Assembly: GCA_934636045.1 (NCBI GenBank)
Contig: CAKTZP010000052.1
Location: forward strand, 1 to 13,042
DNA from: an uncultured Oscillospiraceae bacterium
GTDB taxonomy: Bacteria > Bacillota > Clostridia > Oscillospirales > Oscillospiraceae
Length of the DNA: 13,042 nucleotides
Reading direction: 5' to 3'
The position numbers and the translations under genes were made by a program. Below the pieces are notes generated by a model. That model made no database searches and was not told where the DNA came from. It was given only the letters and a program-made list of their open reading frames with translations. This document shows positions 6,554 to 13,042 of this stretch, piece by piece (the first letter of the stretch is position 1; each line of letters starts with the position of its first letter).

Positions 6554-7466
6554 TTTTCTGTTTGATTCGACCACGCTGTCTTCCGCACTGCGGTTGGCGA
6601 TTCCGCTGATTTTTGCCGCAATTGGCGGCTGCTTCTGCGATCGCGCAGGCGTGTTCAACATTGCGCTGGAATGCTTTATGCTGTGTGCAGCGTTCTTTGC
6701 GGCGCTGGGTACCTATCTGACGGTCAACCCCTACATCGGCGTCCTCTGCGGTATCGCTGCGGGCTTGGCATGCGCGGCACTGTTCGGCTTGTTTGTGTTC
6801 CACCTTGGCTCAAGCGGCATTGTGGTGTCGATCGCCATGAACCTCGGCGCATGGGGCTTGACGACGCTTCTGATGCTCTACTTCTTCGGCATGCGCGGCT
6901 CGTTCGTCAGCGACCGGCTGGTCAGCCTGCCGGTGGTGCATCTGCGGCTGCTGGAAAAGGTGCCGTTTTTGGGCGACATTTTCAGCGGACAGAATCTGCT
7001 GATGTATCTTGGCATCGTGATGATTTTTGTGATGTGGTTCGTGATGTACAAGACGACCTTTGGCCTCCGGCTGCGGGGCGTCGGCATGAACCCGACTGCG
7101 TCGCAGGCGACGGGCATCAGCACGCTGAAGTACCGTTGGCTCGCAACGCTCATCACCGGTGTGTTCTGCGGCATTGGCGGCGCGGTGCTGCCCATCGGCG
7201 GCACGTCGATCTTCTCGGAGAACATGACGGCAGGACGCGGCTTCCTCGCGGTCGCGGCACTGCTGGTGGCCAAGGGCAATCCGCTGTTTGCCGGTCTGTT
7301 CTGCCTGCTGTTCGCCTACACCGATGCGGCCTCCCTGCGGCTGCAAAATCTCGGCATTCCCTCGCAGCTGGTCGAGACGCTGCCGTACCTTGCCACGATC
7401 CTTGTTCTGGTGGTCGCCGGCATTCGCGTGACCGTGGCCAAGCGCCGCGTGCGCGCAGCAAAATAA
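6546..7466 (+). CDS. BMP-type nucleoside ABC importer, second permease
   Basis: This is a 306-residue membrane protein of the same permease family, in the NupQ/YufQ position as the last gene of the operon. Visible landmarks are DRAGVFNIALECFML near residues 31-45, SSGIVVSIAMNLGAWGLTTLL near 90-110, the coupling segment LRGVGMNPTASQATGI near 178-193, and SENMTAGRGFLAVAALLVAKGNP near 222-244. The last of these matches the conserved G-R-G-F-I-A-L-A-A segment of NupQ-like proteins. It starts 8 bp inside the first permease gene, so the two are translationally coupled and made in equal amounts, as expected for a heterodimeric pore. A classical terminator follows 45 bp after the stop, ending the transport operon. 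Confidence 0.92.
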   Translation: MLDFLFDSTTLSSALRLAIPLIFAAIGGCFCDRAGVFNIALECFMLCAAFFAALGTYLTVNPYIGVLCGIAAGLACAALFGLFVFHLGSSGIVVSIAMNLGAWGLTTLLMLYFFGMRGSFVSDRLVSLPVVHLRLLEKVPFLGDIFSGQNLLMYLGIVMIFVMWFVMYKTTFGLRLRGVGMNPTASQATGISTLKYRWLATLITGVFCGIGGAVLPIGGTSIFSENMTAGRGFLAVAALLVAKGNPLFAGLFCLLFAYTDAASLRLQNLGIPSQLVETLPYLATILVLVVAGIRVTVAKRRVRAAK

Positions 7467-7511
7467 GACATCTCTTTTGTTCTTCCTTCCATATTAATGT
7501 TCCCCCGCAAA

Positions 7512-7553
7512 GAAGCGGCAGAGCCCGAAAGGACTCTGCCGCTTCGTATTTTT
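7512..7553 (+). terminator. Intrinsic terminator of the nucleoside operon
   Basis: Twelve-nt arms GAAGCGGCAGAG (7512-7523) and CTCTGCCGCTTC (7534-7545) are perfectly complementary. Inside them two C-G pairs close a GAAA tetraloop (7527-7530), after one C/A mismatch (7524/7533). GTATTTTT follows at 7546-7553, giving a short U-tract for the + strand. It lies 45 bp after the last permease. Read on the - strand it could also stop transcripts leaving the surface-protein gene, as CTTT follows the stem there. Confidence 0.88.
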
Positions 7554-7672
7554 CGGCGATTACGCTTGTGCAGGAAGCTGCGATCTCAAGAGGGCAGTGG
7601 GGACGTAAGGTCGGATTGCCGCGGCGAGCTGCGCCCACCGCGCAATGCCATAGGGAGGCTGTTTGCCATACG
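7554..7672. other. Structured spacer between two convergent terminators
   Basis: No gene with a start and ribosome binding site is seen here. A stem of ATTGC-GCGG (7615-7619, 7621-7624) with CCGC-GCAAT (7638-7646), with one bulged C, encloses a 13-nt loop. On the - strand one frame is open through this segment and reads like protein, but it has no support as a gene. With the flanking hairpins the spacer may be part of a dispersed intergenic repeat, which cannot be tested from one copy. Confidence 0.4.
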
Positions 7673-7705
7673 GAAGCGGCAGAGTCCGTAAGGGCTCTGC
7701 CGCTT
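7673..7705 (-). terminator. Hairpin downstream of the surface-protein gene
   Basis: Arms AAGCGGCAGAG (7674-7684) and CTCTGCCGCTT (7695-7705) plus CC/GG pairs close a four-base loop (7688-7691, GTAA on the + strand). The stem begins 6 bp after the surface gene's stop codon. In the sense of that gene its arms equal those of the operon terminator at 7512-7545; only the loop differs. The - strand has no good U-tract (CCGTATGG follows), so efficiency may be modest, with the other hairpin as backup. Confidence 0.7.
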
Positions 7706-7711
7706 GAAGGG

Positions 7712-10700
7712 TTATTTTGCAGTGAGGTTGATGAAGCGCATCAGGATGGCGGCGGCTTCGGCGCGGGTGGCTTCGTCGCGCGGGGCGTAGCCCTTTTCGC
7801 TGCCTTGGATGAGGCCGATGGAGACCGCCCACGACATGGCGTCGGCCGCCCACGCGGAGGCGCCGGTATCGACCGCGGGCGCGGCGGGGGAGCCGAGCTT
7901 GCGGTAGAGGATGGTGACCATCTGCTCGCGGGTGATGGCGTCGTGCGGGCCGAACTGCGCGGCGCTGTAGCCCTTGATGATGCCTGCCTGCGCGCCCCAT
8001 GCAATGGCGTCGGTGAACCAGACATTGTGCGGGACATCGGTGAAGGTGTAGCTGCCGTCGGTGGCGGGCTTGTTCTCCATGCGGTGCAGGACGGTGACGA
8101 GCATAGCGCGCGTCATCGTGCCGTTCTGGTCGAACAGGCCGTTGCCGATGCCGTTGAACAGCTCACGGGCGGAGACAAAGTCGATTGCGCCCTTGGCCCA
8201 GCCGCCGTCGTCACGGTAATCCTTGGCGTTGTCGACGACCTTGAGTACCGTACCGTTTTCCACGCGGGTCAGCGGGCCGGTCTCGCCCATGGGCGTGGTC
8301 GGGAGAATGGCCTCGGTGCCATCCTCACGGATCACGGCAATCACGTCGCCCTCGGAGAAATCACGCACCGGGATTTCGACCTGCAGCGAATCGATCTCTG
8401 CGCGGAAGACGAAGGTGATGCGCGGCGCTTCGGACGCCGGGAGGGAATCGACGAGCATCGGCAGCACGGCGGGCTCGGGTACGGGCTCGTTGACGATGAC
8501 TGTATAGGAGCCGTCCGGGTTTTCGATGACCTCAATCGGCGGGCGCTTATCGGAGATGGTCAGTGTGCCCTCAGTGTAGGCGTCTGTGAGGACGAGGTTG
8601 TCGCTCTCGGTCACGCGGGCGCGGACAGGGTAGGTGCCCATTTCCGTCGGAAGCTCTGTTGTCCATGCGCCGTCGACGAAGTATTCGACGACGATGGTAG
8701 CGGTCGGATCCTCCGGCGCGAGGGCTGCGGTGACAGCAGAGATCTGCTCGTAGCTCTGGTCGAGGTTGCCGAGGGTCAGTGTGTAGTCACTGCACTTGGC
8801 AATTTCGAAGGTCACAGAGGCGACGGCGTCGTCCTTGGCAGCCAACGCGGTGGCCGTTCCGGCGGTGACGTTGTTTTGATAGGTCACAGTCAGTGTGCCG
8901 CCGTTCCACCCGTCTGTGTAGGTGATGGAGGCGGTCTCGTTGGCCTTGCCGGAGTAGACGGCAGGCTGGGCGCTGAGCGTTGCTGTGGCGGTATGGTCGC
9001 CACGGGAGCAGGCCTCAGTGATGACCGCGCCGCTGGCAGTATAGTGCAGGTCATGGCTCAGAGCGGGGAGCACCCAGCTGTCATTCGTCAGCTGCTGCGT
9101 GCCTTGGTCGTCGGCAAAGCGTTGACCGCAGACGGTGCAACGCCAGTGGGCAATATGACCGTCCTTGGTGCAGGTGGCGTCAAGCGCGGCGACCTCAACC
9201 AGCGTATGCGTGTGGTCGGCAAAGCGCAGACCGAAGTACAGCTCACGCACGCTGTTGTCGTAGCCGTTGGCCTCGTAAACCTTGAGGTACCACGGCTCGT
9301 TCTGGTAGCCGGGGTAGGTGACGGGGGGCGTAGACTGCTCGCCGAGCTGAACACTGTCCTCGCGGCCGTCAACGATGCCGGCAAACGAGCCGTTGTTCAC
9401 AAGGCGCGCGCCGTCTTCGATCGTCAGAACGGCGGGATCGCGAGAGGGGTACTCGGTGCCGTCTGTATTCTTCACGTCCTCAAACTGGTCGTAGAAGACG
9501 AGAATATGCGACGGCGTGACCTCAATCACCGCGCCGCTGCGCAGGGTTACAGATGCGCCGGTCATGAACTTGTAGTCATTGACGAAGCGGTACGTGCCGC
9601 CGCGCAGGTCGAAGGTATTGTCGCCGTCGATGGGGTAGACGAAGTAATCCATGCCGGTGGACAGGTCGATGCCGGTGATGCGGAGCGTGCTGTTGGAGAA
9701 GTCCGCGCCGCCGTCAATTGCCCAATGCTCGATGCCGTCGGCGTAGGTCTTGGTCAGCACCGCGCCGTCCTTGAGGCGGATGAGGCCGTTGGACTGGTCG
9801 ACCTGCGGGAAGCGCGTGTAGTAGTACTGCCCCTTGGCGTACATTTTGACCAGGGCGGTGTAGCTCGCGCCGCTGTGTACGATGAGCTTGGCCTCAATGT
9901 TGTGCAGGTCGTACTCGTTCATGGGGTAGGCGTAGGGGACGACCGCCATGACCTGCGTGCCGCCGCGCCAGTTGCGGACGATGTACAGGTCGCCGACGGT
10001 GGCGCCGTTGTTCGCGGTGATAACGCCGGAGCCACGGACGTAGCCGAAGTTTTCCAGCGTGCCGTTGACGGCGATCGCGCCGTTCAGAACGATCTCGGCG
10101 TAGCCGCCGGTGACGTCCTGATCGTAGTGACCTGCGGCCGGGCGGCCGGTAACGGCGTTGACCATGAGCGTACCGTCGACGGTCAGGGTGGTGTTCTCGG
10201 CGATTGTGAGCAGGCGGTAGCGCGCTGCGGCGGGGCCGACGCCGGTCTTACCGGCGGTGCTGGTGCCGTCCTGATTGAACAGGAGCGTGCCGCCGCTGGA
10301 ATCGTCGCGCTCCAGATAGCCGGGATCGTCATCGACGCACGGCAGCAGGAGCGTGACCTCGGCGGGGACGGTCAGATCGTGCGAAAGCGTGAGGTCCTTG
10401 TCCAGACGGACGGTTTCGCCGGGCTTGGACTTTTCCAGCGCCAGCTCGAGGGTGCGGTAGGTGGTCTGGCCGATGCTGGCGGTGTAGTCCTTGCGGTACT
10501 GCGCGGTGTAGGATGCGTTTTTGACCGCGGTCTCGTCGACGGGGGTGTCCCAACCGGTGAAGGTGTAGGAGCCGAAGTCGTCGTCGGGCTTTGCGGTGTC
10601 CGGGGCGACGAGCGGTGCGCCGTAGCGGTAAACCTCCGTGGTCTCCACGCCGTCGACGTTCCAGACGATGGTGTAGACCTCGCGGTCGTAGTAAAGCTTT

Positions 10701-13042
10701 AGGACGAGCTTCCCATCGGCGGTAACGGTGCCGGAGGTGGTGCTCTTTTCCGTGTTGAGGGTGAAGCCGGTGTAGCTTACCACGACAGCCTCAGCCACGG
10801 AATCCGTCGCACCGGTGAGTGGCTGCGTGTCGACCTTGGTGTAGCCGTCGCCGACCAGCTCCTGCTGGTAATACTCCACGGTGTAGGGCGTATCGCCCTT
10901 GGCGTTCCAGCGGGCGGTAAGGGTCTGCGGGGCGGTGATGGTGACCGGCGTTTCCGTGGTGATGGCGGTGTTGCCGTCGTACCAGCCGATGAAGGTGTAA
11001 CCCTCGCGCTCGGGCACCGGCAGCGTGCCGTAGGTCTGGTCATAGGTGACCTCGACGGTCTCCGGGGTGACGGTGCCGCCGTTCGGATCGAGCGTGACGG
11101 TGTAGCGGTTGGCCTGCCAGAGTGCGGTGAGGGTCAGGTCCTCAGCGGGCATCTTGGCAGGGAAGGGCTTGTCCCAACCGGTGAAGGTGTAGCCGGTCTT
11201 CGTCGGCGCGTCGGGCGCGGTGAGGGCGGTGCCATAGTCCTGCGTGATGGGGGCAATGGGCGTGCCGCCGCCGGTAACGAAGGTGATGGTGTACGGATTG
11301 ACCTTCCACTTGGCCTTGATGGTCAGATTTTCGGCGGGCATGGTGGTCGGAATCTCCGTGTCCCAGCCGAGGAAGGTGTAGCCGGTCTTCGTCGGCGCCT
11401 TGGGTGCGGTGACGGCTGCGCCATAGTCCTTCGTGATGGGGGCGACTGCGGAGCCGCCGTCGGTATCGAAGGTGATGGTGTAGCGATTGACCGTCCAGAG
11501 CGCCTTGATGACCATGCTCTTGGCGGGCATGGTGGCCGGGATGGCCGTGTCCCAACCGGCAAAGGTGTAGCCGGTCTTGGTCGGGTTGGCCGGAGCGGTC
11601 ACGGGCGCGCCGTAGTCGAGGGTGACGGAAGCAATGGGTGTTCCGCCGTCCGTGTCAAAGGTGATGGTGTACTGATTGACCTTCCACAGTGCCGTGATGG
11701 TCAGGTTTTCAGCGGGCATGGTGGCGGGAACGTCCATGTCCCAGCCGAGGAAGGTGTAGCCGGTCTTCGTCGGTTTTTCCGGGGCGGCGACGGGCGTTCC
11801 GTAGTCCTGCGTGATGGGGGCAATGGCCGTGCCGCCGTCAGTGACGAAGGCGATGGTGTACTGATTGACCGTCCAGAGCGCCTTGATGACCATGCTCTTG
11901 GCGGGCATGGTCGCTGGAATTTCCGCATCCCAACCGGCGAAGGTGTAGCCGGTCTTTGTGGGTACTTCGGGCGCGGTGATGGCCGTGCCGTAGTCGATCG
12001 TACCGCTGGTGTAGGCGGTGGAGACGGTCGCGCCGCCGTCAAAGTCCCACGTGAGGGTGTACTGATTGATTTTCCAGTGCGCGGTGTAGGTGCGGTCGCC
12101 CGTGCTGCCCTTGGGGACGGTAACGGTCAGGTTGTCCTCACCGGTCAGCCCTGTTCCGCTCCAGCCGGTGAACGTCCAGCCCTCGCGGGTGGGGTTAACG
12201 AGGGTGAAGGCTTGCTCGACGTTGTACTGCGTCGGGTTCTTTCCGGCCTCCGTGCCGACGTAGGTAATGGTATACGCTTCGCCGACCTCCCAGTGCGCCG
12301 TCAGGGTGACGCCGGAGTCGGTCGTCCAGACGGTGTCGGTGGTGACCGGCGTTGTGCCGTTGAACCAACCGGCGAAGGTGTAGCCCTCGCGCTTCGGAGC
12401 GGGCAGGGTGCCGAACTTGGCGTCGAAGGTGACGCTCTGGTCGGGAATGCTCGGCGCGCCGGAGTAAGCCGGGTCGAAGTGCACGGTGTAGGTCTTGGCC
12501 TGCCACTGCGCGGTGAGGGTCAGATCGTCCGCGGGCATGGTTTCCGGAATCGCCGGGCTCCAGCCTTGGAAGGTGTAGCCGGTGCGCGTGGGCTCGGCAA
12601 TGGTGGGGAGCTTCGCACCGTAGTTCAGCACGGTTTCCGTGGCCTGCGTGCCGTTGGCCGGGTCGACGGTCAGCTTGTACGAATTGACCGTCCACTTGGC
12701 CTTGATGGTCAGGTCACCCGCGGGCATGGTGCCGGGAACCTCCATGCTCCAACCGGCGAAGGTGTAGCCGGTCTTCGTCGGCGCAGCGGGCGGAACGATG
12801 GGCGTTGCATAGTCGATCGTGCCGCTGGTGTAGGCCGTGGAGGTGGTCGCGCCGCCGTCGAAGTCCCACGCGAGGGTGTACTGGTTGATGCTCCAAACGG
12901 CGTTGAAGCTCAGCGCGGTCTTGCCCATGGTTTCGGGAATTGCCTTATCCCAACCGATGAAGGTGTAACCCTCCTTGGTGGGATTCGCGGGCGCAGAGAT
13001 CGTGTCGCGATAGCCGAACTTCTGCTCATGATAAACCTTCTC
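7712..13042 (-). CDS. Giant repeat-rich SLH-anchored surface protein (N-terminus beyond the window)
   Basis: The frame stays open from base 13042 down to the TAA at 7712-7714, 1776 residues. The first Met (codon 12926-12928) lies inside a repeat, so it is not the start; signal peptide and true start are off the window. In protein order: Listeria-Bacteroides (Flg_new/InlB B) repeats with the core GYTF-x-GW (13042-10907); a MucBP-like module beginning YTVEYYQQ (about 10890-10680); a divergent repeat (about 10680-10485); a roughly 420-residue region with beta-helix character rich in short N-G/D-G turns (about 10485-9215); a Cys/His module (about 9210-9105); a YDG/MBG-like module (about 8970-8560); and three SLH domains (8235-7715). 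SLH domains bind secondary cell-wall polymers, so the protein is displayed non-covalently on the surface. Adhesion is the likely role but unproven. No frameshift is seen. Confidence 0.92.
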   Translation of the reverse strand, partial: EKVYHEQKFGYRDTISAPANPTKEGYTFIGWDKAIPETMGKTALSFNAVWSINQYTLAWDFDGGATTSTAYTSGTIDYATPIVPPAAPTKTGYTFAGWSMEVPGTMPAGDLTIKAKWTVNSYKLTVDPANGTQATETVLNYGAKLPTIAEPTRTGYTFQGWSPAIPETMPADDLTLTAQWQAKTYTVHFDPAYSGAPSIPDQSVTFDAKFGTLPAPKREGYTFAGWFNGTTPVTTDTVWTTDSGVTLTAHWEVGEAYTITYVGTEAGKNPTQYNVEQAFTLVNPTREGWTFTGWSGTGLTGEDNLTVTVPKGSTGDRTYTAHWKINQYTLTWDFDGGATVSTAYTSGTIDYGTAITAPEVPTKTGYTFAGWDAEIPATMPAKSMVIKALWTVNQYTIAFVTDGGTAIAPITQDYGTPVAAPEKPTKTGYTFLGWDMDVPATMPAENLTITALWKVNQYTITFDTDGGTPIASVTLDYGAPVTAPANPTKTGYTFAGWDTAIPATMPAKSMVIKALWTVNRYTITFDTDGGSAVAPITKDYGAAVTAPKAPTKTGYTFLGWDTEIPTTMPAENLTIKAKWKVNPYTITFVTGGGTPIAPITQDYGTALTAPDAPTKTGYTFTGWDKPFPAKMPAEDLTLTALWQANRYTVTLDPNGGTVTPETVEVTYDQTYGTLPVPEREGYTFIGWYDGNTAITTETPVTITAPQTLTARWNAKGDTPYTVEYYQQELVGDGYTKVDTQPLTGATDSVAEAVVVSYTGFTLNTEKSTTSGTVTADGKLVLKLYYDREVYTIVWNVDGVETTEVYRYGAPLVAPDTAKPDDDFGSYTFTGWDTPVDETAVKNASYTAQYRKDYTASIGQTTYRTLELALEKSKPGETVRLDKDLTLSHDLTVPAEVTLLLPCVDDDPGYLERDDSSGGTLLFNQDGTSTAGKTGVGPAAARYRLLTIAENTTLTVDGTLMVNAVTGRPAAGHYDQDVTGGYAEIVLNGAIAVNGTLENFGYVRGSGVITANNGATVGDLYIVRNWRGGTQVMAVVPYAYPMNEYDLHNIEAKLIVHSGASYTALVKMYAKGQYYYTRFPQVDQSNGLIRLKDGAVLTKTYADGIEHWAIDGGADFSNSTLRITGIDLSTGMDYFVYPIDGDNTFDLRGGTYRFVNDYKFMTGASVTLRSGAVIEVTPSHILVFYDQFEDVKNTDGTEYPSRDPAVLTIEDGARLVNNGSFAGIVDGREDSVQLGEQSTPPVTYPGYQNEPWYLKVYEANGYDNSVRELYFGLRFADHTHTLVEVAALDATCTKDGHIAHWRCTVCGQRFADDQGTQQLTNDSWVLPALSHDLHYTASGAVITEACSRGDHTATATLSAQPAVYSGKANETASITYTDGWNGGTLTVTYQNNVTAGTATALAAKDDAVASVTFEIAKCSDYTLTLGNLDQSYEQISAVTAALAPEDPTATIVVEYFVDGAWTTELPTEMGTYPVRARVTESDNLVLTDAYTEGTLTISDKRPPIEVIENPDGSYTVIVNEPVPEPAVLPMLVDSLPASEAPRITFVFRAEIDSLQVEIPVRDFSEGDVIAVIREDGTEAILPTTPMGETGPLTRVENGTVLKVVDNAKDYRDDGGWAKGAIDFVSARELFNGIGNGLFDQNGTMTRAMLVTVLHRMENKPATDGSYTFTDVPHNVWFTDAIAWGAQAGIIKGYSAAQFGPHDAITREQMVTILYRKLGSPAAPAVDTGASAWAADAMSWAVSIGLIQGSEKGYAPRDEATRAEAAAILMRFINLTAK
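7715..8235 (-). other. Three C-terminal SLH domains
   Basis: Three consecutive S-layer homology domains close the surface protein. They contain the motif variants TRAM (WAKGAIDFVSARELFNG unit, about 8235-8066), TREQ (FTDVPHNVWFTDAIAWGAQAG unit, about 8050-7892) and TRAE (WAADAMSWAVSIGLIQG unit, about 7863-7715). Three copies form the usual trimeric pseudo-repeat that binds pyruvylated cell-wall polysaccharide. There is no LPXTG sorting signal, consistent with SLH anchoring. Confidence 0.9.
9105..9215 (-). other. Cys/His-rich module in the surface protein
   Basis: The segment carries the order C-T-K-D-G-H, H-W-R-C, T-V-C-G and F-A-D, giving three Cys and two or more His within about 25 residues after an H-T-H-T-L lead. 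This pattern recurs in extracellular proteins of Clostridia and looks like a small metal-binding or disulfide-stabilised unit. The function is unknown, and metal binding is inferred only from residue spacing. Confidence 0.5.
9215..10485 (-). other. Beta-helix-like region of the surface protein
   Basis: Roughly 420 residues start at YTASIGQTTYRTLELALEKS and continue with short beta-strand-like units separated by G, N and D turns, such as TVDGTLMVNAV, IAVNGTLENFGYV, GSGVITANNGATV, NSTLRITGIDL, FDLRGGTYRF and VTLRSGAVIEV. The opening phrase resembles the start of pectate-lyase/parallel beta-helix domains (a line such as ASIGQTTYRTLEEALE), but I see no recognisable catalytic residues. A structural or ligand-presenting role is more likely than enzymatic activity. 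Confidence 0.55.
10907..13042 (-). repeat. Array of Flg_new (Listeria-Bacteroides / InlB B) repeats
   Basis: One partial and ten complete repeats are visible, each ending in a conserved [AH]-x-W. Their terminal Trp codons end at 12893, 12692, 12503, 12290, 12074, 11873, 11684, 11495, 11306, 11117 and 10907 (lowest base). Unit lengths in protein order are 67, 63, 71, 72, 67, 63, 63, 63, 63 and 70 residues after the partial one. The consensus runs YTITFDTDGGT, then a D-Y-G turn, PTKTGYTF-x-GWD, and a P-x-T-MPA-x-[ND]-LTI-x-A-x-W close. These are small beta-grasp-like domains that make long extended stalks in surface proteins. The array continues past the right edge. Confidence 0.93.
11117..11872 (-). 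repeat. Four tandem 189-bp units with a 378-bp higher-order period
   Basis: Four successive repeats are exactly 63 codons long. Alternate units resemble each other more than neighbours do. Two units end in MPAKSMVIKALWTVN (around 11900 and 11520), while those between end in MPAENLTI-x-A-x-WKVN. About 44 bp beginning GACCGTCCAGAGCGCC are identical at 11867 and 11489, 378 bp apart. This indicates recent duplication of a two-unit block. Confidence 0.85.

Larger units (their letters stand above)
7512..7705. repeat. Inverted repeat of two palindromic hairpins around a spacer
   Basis: The segment 7673-7705 is the reverse complement of 7513-7545 except in the four loop bases: GAAGCGGCAGAGTCC, loop, GGGCTCTGCCGCTT against the complement of the first hairpin. 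The two copies are separated by 127 bp. The layout, palindromic ends around a short non-coding core in a convergent gap, resembles either paired terminators or a small non-coding repeat unit (REP/MITE-like). No target-site duplication was recognised. Confidence 0.6.

Noticed and set aside
7512..7705. CRISPR array or tRNA in the convergent gap
   Set aside because: There are only two copies, in inverted orientation and themselves palindromic, with no regular spacer series and no cloverleaf or CCA end.
6671..10702. A 1343-codon open frame on the + strand, spanning the second permease, the intergenic gap and half of the surface gene
   Set aside because: It is antisense to, or out of frame with, well-supported genes, crosses two terminators, has no recognisable domain, and is explained by GC-rich codon bias leaving the opposite frame free of stops.
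10907..13042. The repeat array as a CRISPR-like or non-coding tandem repeat
   Set aside because: The 189-bp periodicity corresponds to whole 63-residue protein domains in a single open frame with conserved GYTF-x-GW cores, so it is coding.

Overview
The window looks like a chromosomal piece of a high-GC, low-temperature-of-evidence but fairly clear Gram-positive gut anaerobe of the class Clostridia, most likely an Oscillospiraceae/Ruminococcaceae-type bacterium. The grounds are strong AAGGAGG-type ribosome binding sites, a basic-membrane-protein (BMP) type lipoprotein transporter with a Clostridia-style signal peptide, and a huge S-layer-homology (SLH) anchored protein made of Listeria-Bacteroides (Flg_new / InlB B) repeats. 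The genus cannot be fixed from the sequence alone.

Positions 1-7466, all on the + strand, form one tightly packed gene run: the 3' end of a nucleoside phosphorylase (MTAP/PNP family), a LacI-family regulator, a second and complete MTAP/PNP-family phosphorylase, a HAD-superfamily phosphatase, and then a complete BMP-type ABC importer (lipoprotein binding protein, double-domain ATPase, two permeases). Gaps are 3, 12, -4, 24, 114, -4 and -8 bp, so this is almost certainly an operon. The only sizeable gap, between binding protein and ATPase, holds a strong hairpin without a U-tract, which probably lets the binding protein be made in excess. The obvious reading is uptake of a purine nucleoside (or 5'-modified nucleoside), phosphorolysis inside the cell, and handling of the sugar phosphate, under a local LacI-type repressor. 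The operon promoter and operator lie left of the window.

The two phosphorylases are paralogues, and differ at the base-recognition position: the first keeps the Asp typical of 6-aminopurine (MTAP) enzymes, the second has Asn as in 6-oxopurine enzymes. This suggests the pair divides adenine-type and hypoxanthine/guanine-type nucleosides.

Positions 7467-7711 are a 245-bp convergent intergenic region. Each flanking gene ends in a hairpin, and in the sense of its own gene the two hairpins have the same arm sequence; together they form an inverted repeat around a structured 127-bp spacer.

Positions 7712-13042, on the - strand, are the 3' 1776 codons of a giant surface protein whose start lies beyond the right edge. 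In protein order it has 10 full and one partial Flg_new repeats (including four of exactly 189 bp with a higher-order 378-bp alternation), a MucBP-like module, a divergent further repeat, a beta-helix-like region, a Cys/His-rich module, a YDG/MBG-like module, and three C-terminal SLH domains. It probably acts in adhesion or cell-envelope display and has no evident functional link to the nucleoside operon.
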